Notes under the pieces: model-generated | The model's input: the letters and a program-made list of their open reading frames with translations, nothing else | Databases searched by the model: none | Told to the model about the DNA's origin: nothing | Shown here: one piece after another, positions 55,605 to 64,000 of the stretch | Numbering within the stretch: the stretch's first letter is position 1 | How the letters are laid out: each line of letters starts with the position of its first letter | Made by a program: the position numbers and the translations under genes | From: Megaustenia siamemsis | Lineage: Eukaryota > Mollusca > Gastropoda > Stylommatophora > Ariophantidae | Reading direction: 5' to 3' | DNA length: 64,000 nt | Assembly: GCA_032433765.1 (NCBI GenBank) | Contig: JAVIAB010000008.1 | Coordinates: forward strand, 44,876,606-44,940,605

Positions 55605-56007
55605 TGGAAATGGGAGTTAAGTTGGGCACAGACAGAAATGAGAAACTTGGTGGCCCTGTAAGAAGACTTATCAATCAACATAGAACTGGATTCGTCAGTC
55701 GCTGAACACTGCGGGAATTGCTGAGGAGGGGATCTAAGCACCTATGGACATGTTCGGAGTGCAATGGTGATGACCCGCAAATAACTCAACAACTCAATCA
55801 CCGAACCCTTTCTGACTTATAAAGTATTCGCATTGTTGTCCTCCTCGACAACAACGGGAGAGATATAAATCATTGTTGCTTTAAGATGTGCAGTCTAAAA
55901 TTTGAGTAGAGGTGGACGACAAAGCAATTTATAGCTGTTATTACCTTCCCCAAATCTGGAATCCATTTAGAAAAGCGTGGTTACTGCCCTTTATCATTTG
56001 GTAGTGA

Positions 56008-56218
56008 TACGAATACTTGGTTACAACTGGTAAAATAAAAGGAAAGAGAGATCGCGGACGACAAAGAAATAAAATACTAAATAGTTTTGTGTCATGGCAT
56101 GGGAAACAGCCAACATCAGAACTGATACGATGCACTGTAGATAGAAGATTGTGAAAGGACATGATCGCCTACGCCAATCGGTATGGCGCATGATGATGAT
56201 GATTATGATGATGAGTGA
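56008..56218 (+). mobile_element. LINE-A 3' end
   Basis: Plus-strand tail fragment (TWLQLVK-type start; KRKERDRGRQR and SWHGKQPTSELIRCTVDRRL, then DMIAYANRYGA) ending in GATGATGATGATTATGATGA. Matches 44,270-44,459. It is strongly 5'-truncated. Confidence 0.88.
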
Positions 56219-56387
56219 AGGGAACATGCACTACTCAAACTCCCACATATTATTTGGTTGGTTGGTTGCGTTCGCCCGATGACTAAAGTATTCTAGAGTA
56301 TTCGTAGACTGTAGACTTCCTCTTCGTCATCCGCCTTTAAAAGGACGTTAAGTGGACGTGTTTGCGTTGTGTTGTAGTTTGCAGTGT

Positions 56388-56640
56388 AACGCTGATATTT
56401 GCGCCTTTCGACCCAACACATCCGACTTCAGCACGACGTTTTAAAGTACCGGGTTGTCTTCCCTCTTCGATCCCTGCTCGCTTTGCCAGTCTAGATAGGT
56501 TAGTCTGTTACTGGAGGCACCGCGGAGAGGTGAAGCAGGGTCTGCATGGTTTTGGTTCACCGATCCTGGCGCAAGCCATCAGCTATGAGTCGCTGACAAC
56601 TTCCAGCTCTGGTGCTGGGAGGTGCGCCTTCGCCTCCATA
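56388..56640 (-). repeat. Dispersed repeat R4, inverted copy
   Basis: Reverse complement of 28,605-28,835, with GGGATCGAAG, TCCACCTCTC-type sequence and CAGAGCTGGAAGTTGTCAGC all readable on the minus strand. Confidence 0.82.
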
Positions 56641-57195
56641 TATTAATTGAAAAGAAATAAACGAACCGAAACTTGGTTCTCATTTTATATTACTGCGCTT
56701 CTTGGAATTATTCCTTGTTTACTTTAAATTCGCGGAAGTATGAATACTCACTAGACAGGGCACATAGATCACGATGATTGACAAGCAAAAACAATCATTT
56801 TCCGAAACTCCTTGTTTCATTCTCAAGGTCAGGTAGTAAACGATGAGGCATCAAAAGGAACACACAACTGGCGCGATAAACAAATTGGCTAGGTCGGTGA
56901 AATGCCCTACCTTACACCTGGAGGCTACGAAGGTGCGTTGCTAATTTCTCGGTGTGAGTTCTTGCAACATTTTACTGCAGGCGTAGAACAACAACAAAAA
57001 AATAATGTGAAAAACCTAATGTTCCCAGGTCATCAAGTTTTAAATCATCAAGAAAAATATGGAAGACAGATTATGCTGTGGGAGTGTTGTGTTTAATATT
57101 TAAAATGTATGTTTATGAGTTCACGGAGATGAGATCTTTCTCGCTTTTGTTGCTTTCTGTTACTGGAGGAAGCACTTGCAGTTATCTTAGTATGA
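56641..57195. other. No recognised feature
   Basis: No gene or repeat recognised. Confidence 0.5.
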
Positions 57196-57300
57196 TTGAA
57201 GCGGGTTGACAATATCAAATGGGTTGACAATATCAAGCGGGTTGACAATAACAAGCGGTTGACGATATCAAGCGGGTTGACAATATCAAGCGGTTGAATG
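57196..57300. repeat. 18-bp tandem repeat GCGGGTTGACAATATCAA
   Basis: Six units, two with a single-base deletion in GCGGGTTG. Confidence 0.9.
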
Positions 57301-57856
57301 GAAAAGCAGCTATAGAATATACCATCCAGACAAGAGACGAAGTAGATTAGTGTTCAACAGAATATAATATAAACGTACGAAGCCATATCCCCCCCCCCCC
57401 CCCCCCCCGGTTTGAATGGAAAAACCGCTTGTCGAATCATGTCGCAGGTTACAACCAACCTGCAATATCTGCATTTTCAGCTCGACTCATCTGAATTCCT
57501 CAGGCATTTGGCTGACAGGGTTTGCCTTCTCTCTTTAGATACACTTGGTCTAGCTGAGATGCTTGTCTCCATGATCACAAGATGGAGATTAAATATGATC
57601 ACGGTGTTTCGGTTCGCCAGCACTAAAAACATTAAATAACATTGACCCTTTTTGAGAGCCATGTACCTGTTTTCATTGATAGGTTAAATATGGAGGTTAT
57701 TTGGTAGGTAGTGAAATCACGTATTATTGTTTTTAGGCCATATCCCAACCATTATGCTAATTGCACGTCATTTATGAAATGTAAAGGTAAGCCTTAGTTG
57801 TATAGTGTAGGGTCTCGACTTCTCTCGCGCACATTTTTAAAGGAGCACCATTAGTT
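57301..57856. other. C tract and unrecognised sequence
   Basis: A run of about 19 C residues lies at 57,389-57,408. A 75-codon open frame (57,412-57,639) with LDSSEFLRHLADRVCLLSLD has no family I recognise. Confidence 0.45.
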
Positions 57857-58114
57857 AGGGAGCCGCGATAGCTCAGGTGTTAGTGAACTGGACTACAAAG
57901 GACAAGAGGTAGGGTTCGATCCCAACCGACGGCTCCGGGTTCACCCAGCCTTTAATGGGTACCGGATTTTTTTCTGGGAAAGTAAAGCGGCACGGGCGTA
58001 ATACCGACTACATTACCCCAAAAATCATGTGCCGAAGGTCTGTAAAATGTATGGTCACTAACACCATATTTCCCTATACGTCACTTGGCGTTACGGGGGT
58101 ACTTTACTTTCTTT
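57857..58114 (+). mobile_element. SINE-1 copy with 10-bp TSD
   Basis: Plus-strand SINE-1 between ACCATTAGTT at 57,847-57,856 and 58,115-58,124. Head, box B GGTTCGATCCC and body are intact. The 3' hairpin has one mutated arm (ACGTCACTTGGCGT). Confidence 0.93.
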
Positions 58115-58409
58115 ACCATTAGTTTAATCAATTTGATTTTACATACTATTTTTCTTATCACGGTGGTTTTGTTTTAAAAAAATGTGTTGAATTCCTACAA
58201 TTTAGCCGTTGAGAACATTTAGGAAAAATTGTGTGGAGAACATTAGCTGGTAGTATTTGTTAGTTTACCATGGCAAGATCTCTTCAAGTGAATCATGAAC
58301 AATTATTGGACAACGGGCAAAAAATCGTTGAGGTCATAAAAATGTTTCACAAAAGGGTGGACAGTAAAGTAACTAACAAGGACAAATAGAGCAAACCAAG
58401 GAAGTTTGC

Positions 58410-58650
58410 TTTCACTATCAGGAAGAAAGAATAATTATTTCTGGCCACGTAATGAGAAGATAACAACTGGATTATGTTCTGTCAATTGAAAATAGAAGTG
58501 AGAGAGGCAAAAAAAGGGAAGCATAGAAACTATGGTAGACAATGTATGATAACGATTTGGTAGGACGTCAACAAAAGAATTGATAAACAGTTGTATAGAG
58601 AGCTGTGGAGAAACATGGTCGCTGGCGCCAGCACGCACGGTACTTGAATA
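58410..58650 (+). mobile_element. LINE-J 3' scrap
   Basis: Plus frames with breaks read SVNWKIEVREAKKGKHRN-like, then STKELIDKQLYRELWRNMVA and GASTHGT with a stop. The LWRNMV...HGT end parallels LINE-A (LWKDMIAYANRYGT). No second copy in the window. Confidence 0.55.
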
Positions 58651-59084
58651 TGATAAGAACTAATTTGATTATGCAGGTTAAACAGTTGCATCTATTTGTA
58701 ATGGAAAGTTAGACTTTACAGTCACCTTCATCAGATCGTAGTGGCGAAATTACGAAGTTCTGGCTTGGCGTTGGGAGATGTCTTGTGAATGAGGGTTCAA
58801 AAGTAACGTGATGATCTCCATTCGATCCAGCTCACAAGGGAATAGGCACCTTTGGGTGGGGAGGGAGGCAATGCCACAAACAAAGGGAATTGGCCCCTTA
58901 CCTGTACGCTAAAATAGCATATTTCACCTCTCTCTGAAACACGCCCACCCAATATGATATATGTTATACGACCAAATTAACAATTAAGTAAGCCACACCC
59001 ATAGATACAAGTCAAGTGACATCTACATGTACAGATACTGCTGACTTGAATGTGGTGATAATAATTAACTGGGCGTAAATGAGC
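58651..59084. other. No recognised feature
   Basis: No gene or repeat recognised. Confidence 0.5.
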
Positions 59085-59941
59085 TTAAAAACATCACAAA
59101 GATGCCAGGGCTAAATTGTGATGGAAAGATAATCAATAACCTAGGATTTGCTAATGAAACTGTATTATTAGCAGAAAATCATAAAGATCTACAACAATTA
59201 CTTAATGAAATAAACATGAGAAGTAAAACATTTGGATTAGATATGAGTATATAAAAAAGACTAAACTATGATCATAAACAAAGATAATACTTAAAAATTA
59301 CATGTGGATATCAACATTGAAGGAATAGACCTGGAGACAATTCAGAGCTACAATTACATTGGACATACTATAACCAGTGATGGAAAATGTAAAACTGAAA
59401 TAAACAAAAGAATAGGTATGGCAAAAAGTAATTTAAATGTCATGCAAAATATACTAACATCAAAACAAATAACATCAGGGCTTATAAACTAAGAATAACA
59501 AGGTGATATATCATCTCAACATTCATGTATGGTGCAGAAACATGGACATTAGACAAGTAAACAGAACTGAAAATTCAAGCGTTTGAATTGTGGATTTATA
59601 GAAGAATAGGAAGACTTGGATGGAAGGGAAACAAATACGATGAAGTTACTAAAACAATTAAAATGGAAAAAAAAGAACTACTAAGCACAATTCAAACCAG
59701 ACAAATGCGATTGTTGGGCCATGTTAAAAGACACAACAGCCTACTAAAAGTAATCCTGGACGGGAAAATACAAGGTAAAAGAGGCAGAGGCAGACCAAGA
59801 CTAACATGGACGAGTAACATCAAAAGATGGACAAACCAGCCTATGACAACCTGCACCATGAAAGCAAAAGACAGATCAGAATGGCGCTCCATGGTAGCCA
59901 ACCTTCGTTGCGGAGACGGCACTCGATGATGATGATGAGTA
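59085..59941 (+). mobile_element. LINE-B copy, plus strand
   Basis: Plus-strand fragment beginning within RT. The motif C region reads NNLGFANETVLLAENHKDLQ, so YADD has become FANE and both catalytic Asp are lost. Frames 59,304-59,492 (DLETIQSYNYIGHTITSDGK) and 59,588-59,929 (IQTRQMRLLGHVKRHNSLLK, GKRGRGRPRLTWTSNIKRWT, ending LRCGDGTR and a stop) follow. The tail is GATGATGATGAG. A SINE-1 inserted immediately downstream. Confidence 0.9.
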
Positions 59942-59955
59942 AATCAAGACATAGT

Positions 59956-60209
59956 AAAAGTAAAGTACCCCGTCACGCCAAGTGGCGTAGAGGGAATATG
60001 GTGTTAGTGATCATACATTTTACAGACCATCAGTACATGATTTTTTGGGGTAATGTGGTCGGCATTACGCCCGTGCCGCTCTACTTTCCCAGAAAAAATC
60101 CGGCACCCATTTAAGTCTGGGTGAACCCTGAAGCCGTCGATTTGGGATCGAACCCTACCTCTTGTCCTTTGTAGTCCAGTTAACTATCCACTGCGCTATT
60201 GCAGCTCCC
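59956..60209 (-). mobile_element. SINE-1 copy with 14-bp TSD
   Basis: Minus-strand SINE-1 between AATCAAGACATAGT at 59,942-59,955 and 60,210-60,223, a perfect 14-bp duplication. The 3' hairpin CACGCCAAGTGGCGTA and box B are intact. Because it lies next to the LINE-B tail, it inserted after that LINE. Confidence 0.94.
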
Positions 60210-60223
60210 AATCAAGACATAGT

Positions 60224-60815
60224 CACACTTAATTGTTGTTGCATTTTCAAACTAAAATTCTTTACATCGACCGGAGCGGCATTGACAATCCTCAAGGATT
60301 GTCTTTATATTTCTCTTACCTCAACACAAATTTTCCAGTTAAAAAAAAAAACGACTTAAAAAATAAAACACTTAAGACGCACCTGTGGTTACATTGACTG
60401 GGCAAGTCTGTGACTGACAGACTCTTAATGAGCATTATTTTTATGTTACCGGTGAAGGGGGAGTTGTGGCGGCAGTGAAAATTGATAGTTCAAGGAAAAA
60501 CAACTCCAGGTATTCAAGTGCAGAACTAGAGTTACCTCGCTTGTTTATGACGTAAATACATTAATGAATCAATTATTGCAATTATTCCTCAATAATAATT
60601 TTTTTTTCAAAAATAATGCTTATTTGATTACATAAACACGCTTGCGTGAGTGATTCTTCTCTGTCAATCTAAATACAAAAATCAGATCTCTCACTTGCGT
60701 AAAGTCAGATTTTACATAATGAAGAGTTGATTTTTTTTTCGTTGCCATAAATTGTATAATTTAGTTCAATGTCGTTAGAACGAGATAGATAGATCGAGGT
60801 GACTTCCGGCCAATA
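60224..60815. other. No recognised feature
   Basis: AT-rich with short A and T runs; no gene recognised. Confidence 0.5.
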
Positions 60816-60817
60816 TG

Positions 60818-61010
60818 GCGGATAGGCGACAGGGTACTGTTGAGGCACTGTTTAAAAATGTTCCTTGTTGCAGTTTCCTCATATTCCAAGTCCGTCTTGA
60901 TGCCGGAGCTACTGAGTAGTGCTCTGTGCACGCCGTGAGCTGTTTGTTTCATCCGGATGGTGTTTCTATGTTCAGATGACTTAATATGAATGATGATATC
61001 GTATGAAAAA
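60818..61010 (+). repeat. Inverted repeat pair, left arm
   Basis: About 190 bp matching the reverse complement of 62,462-62,655 (shared GCAGTTTCCTCATATTCCAA, GGAGCTACTGAGT, GTGCTCTGTGCAC, GATGATATCGTATGA). The right-hand copy retains a GATCCTGCTTCG segment like the tRNA-like fragment at 9,885, so the family may be a SINE. Confidence 0.8.
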
Positions 61011-61317
61011 GGACAGTTCAGATGCGTTCAATGTCGATGCTGTAATACGCCTTATGTTTTTTTACGTGTGCTGTGTTTGCTACTATGGGAACTGCAACTG
61101 CCTTCCTTTGTTTGGATATTCCATGAGCTGTTAATTCGAAATATTCCACTGACACGAGCGGTTGAGCAATTATGGATTTTCATACGTTTGCAGTTATACC
61201 GGGGCCTTCGAATAACCATAACCATAGAACGAGATCTATTTTACGTAATAATTTCGAGATTTGTGGACAGTCAGACATCAAGCAAGTAAAAAATATGTGT
61301 AGGTTCCAGATATTTAT

Positions 61318-61414
61318 TTTTACTGAAAAATATTACAGTTACCACGAATGGTTAAAAAATAGTAATAATGAAAATTATTCTAAAGAACATCAATAGTAAA
61401 CTGAATGTTTCTAC
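61318..61414. repeat. Long direct repeat, left copy, flanking LINE-D
   Basis: About 97 bp (TACTGAAAAATATTACAGTT to AAACTGAATGTTTCTA) repeated at 61,716-61,813 with roughly one difference in ten. The LINE-D fragment lies exactly between them. Confidence 0.85.
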
Positions 61415-61715
61415 CAGTCAAATACCAGTGGATAAAGAGATACAGCGAAGACGATGGCGCTGGATAGGACACACACTGCGGAAGCCAACAGAGAGTATTA
61501 CGCAACAGGCCCTTTTTTGGAATCCCCAGGGGTAAAGACAAAGAGGAAGACCAAGAAATTCTTGAAGAAGACAGATAGAAGCAGAAATGAAAATGATGTG
61601 GAATACATGGAATGATTTTAAAAGAATGGCAAGAAACAGAACGACTAGTGAAAGTGTTTATTTGATGACCTATGCTCCACAGGGAGCTGAAAGGTAGAAG
61701 AAGAAGAAGAAACTT
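61415..61715 (+). mobile_element. LINE-D 3' end
   Basis: Plus-strand LINE tail: [38 protein letters not shown], then RGRPRNS and IEAEMKM, and the end LMTYAPQGAER with a stop, followed by GAAGAAGAAGAAGAA as tail. Frameshifts lie near 61,530 and 61,560. The conserved [13 protein letters not shown]...RGRPRNSWRR order is a common LINE ORF2 C-terminus. Confidence 0.85.
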
Positions 61716-61813
61716 GTTTCTACTGAAAAATAATACAGTTACCACGAACGGTTTAAAAAAAAATAATAATTGAAAATGTTCTAAAGGGCATCAATAGTAA
61801 ACTGAATGTTTCT
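61716..61813. repeat. Long direct repeat, right copy
   Basis: Second copy of 61,318-61,414, immediately after the GAA tail of LINE-D. Confidence 0.85.
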
Positions 61814-62240
61814 ATAAACTTAAGTTAAAGAAGTCAGTATATTTAATCTTGCTACAAACTTAAAAAAAGGAAGTAGGTGTCTTTTATTTTTTTTTTAGAA
61901 ACTAAGTATATTTAATCGTGTTAAAAACGTTAAGGATGTAAGTATATTTAACCTTGCTACAAACTTCAAAAGGAAAGTAAGTATATTAAACTTGTTACGA
62001 ACCTAAAATGAAAGGAAAAGGTGTATCTTATTTTATTAGAAACTTAACGAAAAAGAAGTCAGTATATTTACTCTAGCTACAAACTTTCAAAAAAGAAGGA
62101 AGTGCACATAATCTTGCTACAAGCTTAAAACAAGAAGTAAGTACATTTAATACTGCTACAAACTTAAAAAAATGTAAGTAAGTGTATTTTATTTTGTTAG
62201 AAATTAGAAATAAAAATAAGTGCATTTAATATTTTTTTTT
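61814..62240. repeat. Degenerate 40-bp tandem repeat
   Basis: Around ten loosely conserved units sharing TTGCTACAAACTTAAAAA and AAGTAAGTATATTTAAT. Spacing is 35-50 bp. Confidence 0.65.
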
Positions 62241-62461
62241 ATATTGTTATTGTTATTGGCTATGGAAGGCCTCGGTCTCACAGCAAACGAATTAAAATCC
62301 ATAATTGCTCAACCGCCCGTGCCAGTGGAATCATCCGAATTACCAACTCATCTCCCAAACAAAGAAAGGTAACTGTAGTCCCCATCGCAGCAGTCTCAGC
62401 ACACGCCAAAAAACATAAGGCGAAACCGCGCAGAAAGTGAACACAGCCAACTGTTCCCCGT

Positions 62462-62655
62462 CATACGATATCATCATTCATCGCAAACAAGCGGGATATC
62501 GAAGCAGGATCAAAACGGATGAGACACACAGCTCACGGTGTGCACAGAGCACTTAACTCAGTAGCTCCTGCAACAAGCCGGACTTGGAATATGAGGAAAC
62601 TGCAAGAAGGAACACTTTTCAGACATAGCCTTCAATGGTTCCCGCCGCCTATCCA
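62462..62655 (-). repeat. Inverted repeat pair, right arm
   Basis: Minus-strand counterpart of 60,818-61,010. Read on the minus strand it has GATCCTGCTTCGATATCC, resembling a degenerate box B. It ends 18 bp before the candidate exon's stop codon. Confidence 0.8.
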
Positions 62656-62672
62656 CCATACACCATGGGAGT

Positions 62673-63350
62673 TTACGTCCTCCCGAAAACGATGATCGTC
62701 GTAGCACCTGATGATGTTAGGCCATCATTGATGACTCCAATTCCAAACATATAGACACACAAGGGTGGTAAGTTATCATTTCCAATCCAACAGAAGCCAC
62801 ATGACCTGTAGTTAGTAAAAACACAATTGATGATGTTCTCCGCTCCCTTCTTGTAGCTGCCGCCACACAATTCTGATGTCTCATTATCTTGGACATCATT
62901 CAAGAACAATGTCAGATGAACATTCCATAGATATGGCTTTGCTGATGAAGTGCTTGGTGCAACAGTTGTATCAATCATACTGGAGGCTCCTGGTCTGTGG
63001 TCATTAATATCACAGAAGGCACATGATGTTGTTATATTCAGAATTTCTTTCTGTGGTGTAAATATGTGGCACACACATGGAGCGTGGTCTGTGGTCACAG
63101 TAATCCCATTAAAGGCAATTCTAGGGTAGCATGGCATAGCTGTTTCAGAACAGCACAATCCTGTGATGTTTTCTGTGTTCGCTATAAAGCTGCTGCTGCT
63201 ACCCAATCTTGACCAATTATAGGTGTGGACATTATTCACTTGCAATGACAAAACTGCTTTGTTTACATCATAAACCACTGGAAGCGAATCATTTATGGGA
63301 TTAATAGTACAATTTATTCTTCCATCGGGGATATCTTCATTGAGTCCCAA
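62673..63350 (-). CDS. Candidate exon of a cysteine-rich extracellular glycoprotein
   Basis: A 225-codon minus-strand open frame with no repeat character. It has 13 Cys, including GLCCSETAMPC, HAPCVCHI, TTSCAFCDI and NCVFTNYRSCGFCW, and six N-glycosylation sequons (NCT, NDS, NWS, NIT twice, NET). That pattern suits an extracellular or secreted, disulfide-bonded domain. There is no Met at the start: the frame opens at TTG after a T-rich tract. An acceptor-like TGAAG/ATATCC at 63,334 and a donor-like GGAC/GTAAAC at 62,677 would make it an internal exon of about 658 bp. No transmembrane segment or signal peptide is visible. I do not recognise the family. A chance frame or pseudogene is the alternative. 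Confidence 0.5.
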   Translation of the reverse strand: MGLNEDIPDGRINCTINPINDSLPVVYDVNKAVLSLQVNNVHTYNWSRLGSSSSFIANTENITGLCCSETAMPCYPRIAFNGITVTTDHAPCVCHIFTPQKEILNITTSCAFCDINDHRPGASSMIDTTVAPSTSSAKPYLWNVHLTLFLNDVQDNETSELCGGSYKKGAENIINCVFTNYRSCGFCWIGNDNLPPLCVYMFGIGVINDGLTSSGATTIIVFGRT

Positions 63351-63515
63351 AAAAAAAAAATAAATAAATAAAATTTGTTATATATAGGTATACACTTATA
63401 TAAATGATCAGTTTCATTTAACATTTCTTGGTCGCGCATGAAGAAACCGCAGTGGTTACCTGGTTAGTAAGTTCGAATCTAGTTAGAAGTGTCTGAGTTC
63501 GGTTCCTACATGTGG
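63351..63515. other. Intron-like or intergenic DNA
   Basis: Starts with an A-rich AAATAAATAAATAAA run, which on the minus strand is the pyrimidine tract before the candidate exon. A tRNA-like scrap, GTTCGAATCTAG, is at about 63,470 but no full tRNA fold is seen. Confidence 0.45.
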
Positions 63516-64000
63516 CTCATCATCATCAAGTACCGTGCCTGCTGGCGTAGGTCATCATGTCTCTCCACAACTTTCGATCTCGACAGTTATTTATCATTTC
63601 TGTTGTTGACCTTCTGCCAAGCCATTCTCTTAAGCTGTCTGGTATTTTTCTCTTTGCTTTCCTCTACCCCTTCGTTCCTCAACTTTTCTAGTTGTTACGA
63701 TGTATTCCACTTGTTCTCTTCTCATTACATGGCCAAAAAATTATGATTGTTTCTTCCTAATATTGGAAATTAGCTCTCTGTTTGCTTTGGTGTAAAACCA
63801 CATTTCTACAGACTTCAGTGATTTTCTTTTTAGTTGTTCTGTTGTCCATGATTCACATCCATATGTTAAGACTGACTCTACATAACATTTAAGAACTCTT
63901 ATTCTTGTTTCGATTGTCAAAAATGGATTTCATAGTATCTTCCTCATTTTTTGGAAAGCTGGTTTTGCCTGAGCCATTCTGCATCTCACCTCTGTTGTAC
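63516..64000 (-). mobile_element. LINE-A 3' end, cut by window edge
   Basis: Minus-strand copy starting at CATCATCATCAAGTACCGTG, parallel to 13,229-13,625 and 856-1,330. It has a deletion of about 70 bp after GCTCTCTGTTTGCTTTGG. It continues beyond 64,000. Confidence 0.88.

Larger units (their letters stand above)
54270..55800 (+). mobile_element. I2 LINE (RT motif C to 3' end)
   Basis: Plus-strand element starting just before RT motif C (TCADDILVYRQG; first residue of YADD replaced by Cys) and running through the thumb and connector (54,288-54,908), the RNase H domain (54,924-55,604) and the 3' tail with CATGTTCGGAGTGCAATGGT. Other 3' ends are at 11,330, 13,740 and 52,596. The frame is broken at about 54,427, 54,582 and 54,906. 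It is the same broad group as I1 (RT plus RNase H) but a different family. Confidence 0.88.

Noticed and set aside
60800..60830. CTTCCGG and AATATGGCGG as ETS/YY1-type promoter motifs
   Set aside because: They lie at the edge of a dispersed repeat arm and no transcription start or coding exon follows on the plus strand.

Overview
This window is eukaryotic, non-coding-rich DNA, most likely from an animal and probably a marine invertebrate; the phylum cannot be fixed from the sequence alone. The evidence is the mix of tRNA-headed SINEs, several decayed non-LTR retrotransposon (LINE) families with APE-type endonuclease, reverse transcriptase (RT) or RNase H modules, a Penelope-like element (PLE) with a GIY-YIG endonuclease, and long micro- and minisatellite arrays. 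No rRNA, true tRNA, operon or CRISPR locus is seen. One stretch near the right end (62,673-63,350, minus) looks like an exon of a host gene for a cysteine-rich, N-glycosylated extracellular protein. Family labels used here (SINE-1 to SINE-3, LINE-A to LINE-K, I1, I2) are local names for sequences that recur inside the window.

Layout. 0-5 kb: a SINE-1 copy with a LINE scrap nested in it, a LINE-A copy, a 0.7 kb polypyrimidine tract, a 21-bp satellite interrupted by a LINE and a SINE-2, and another SINE-1. 5-20 kb: sparse single-copy-looking DNA with SINE-3, LINE-C (twice; one abuts a 420-bp compound microsatellite), the I2 3' end with clear target-site duplications (TSDs), SINE-2, a 1,231-bp terminal-inverted-repeat element nested inside a SINE-1, and LINE-B with a 65-bp LINE-A insertion inside it. 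20-30 kb: a 31-bp minisatellite, an 850-bp segment present twice (22.46 and 29.05 kb), SINE-3, SINE-1, and the PLE fragment followed by 1.3 kb of pyrimidine-rich DNA and a hammerhead-like motif. 29.9-33.4 kb: a GT-rich 12-bp-based array. 33.4-35.7 kb: the longest LINE-A copy. 36.6-40.4 kb: 35-bp and 28-bp minisatellites with a SINE-2 insertion. 41-43 kb: SINE-3, SINE-1 and LINE-B. 43.2-48.4 kb: one 38-bp minisatellite in three regimes, broken by a LINE-A tail and a 701-bp insertion with a 16-bp TSD. 48.5-50.7 kb: I1 (RT plus RNase H). 52.6-55.8 kb: I2 pieces, a 42-bp repeat and a LINE-D scrap. 56-64 kb: LINE tails, three SINE-1 or LINE-B insertions, a LINE-D between long direct repeats, the candidate exon, and a LINE-A copy cut by the window end.

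How it works together. Nearly everything recognisable is a dead or non-autonomous retroelement. SINE-1 to SINE-3 carry RNA polymerase III box B sequences and would depend on LINE enzymes for mobility. All RT and endonuclease copies here carry stops, frameshifts or lost catalytic residues. Nested insertions with TSDs give a relative chronology. The most unusual signals are the PLE with its hammerhead-like motif and related motifs elsewhere, the 90-bp inverted-repeat element, conserved stem-loops inside SINE-3 and SINE-1, and the minisatellites that have been seeded or interrupted by retroelements.
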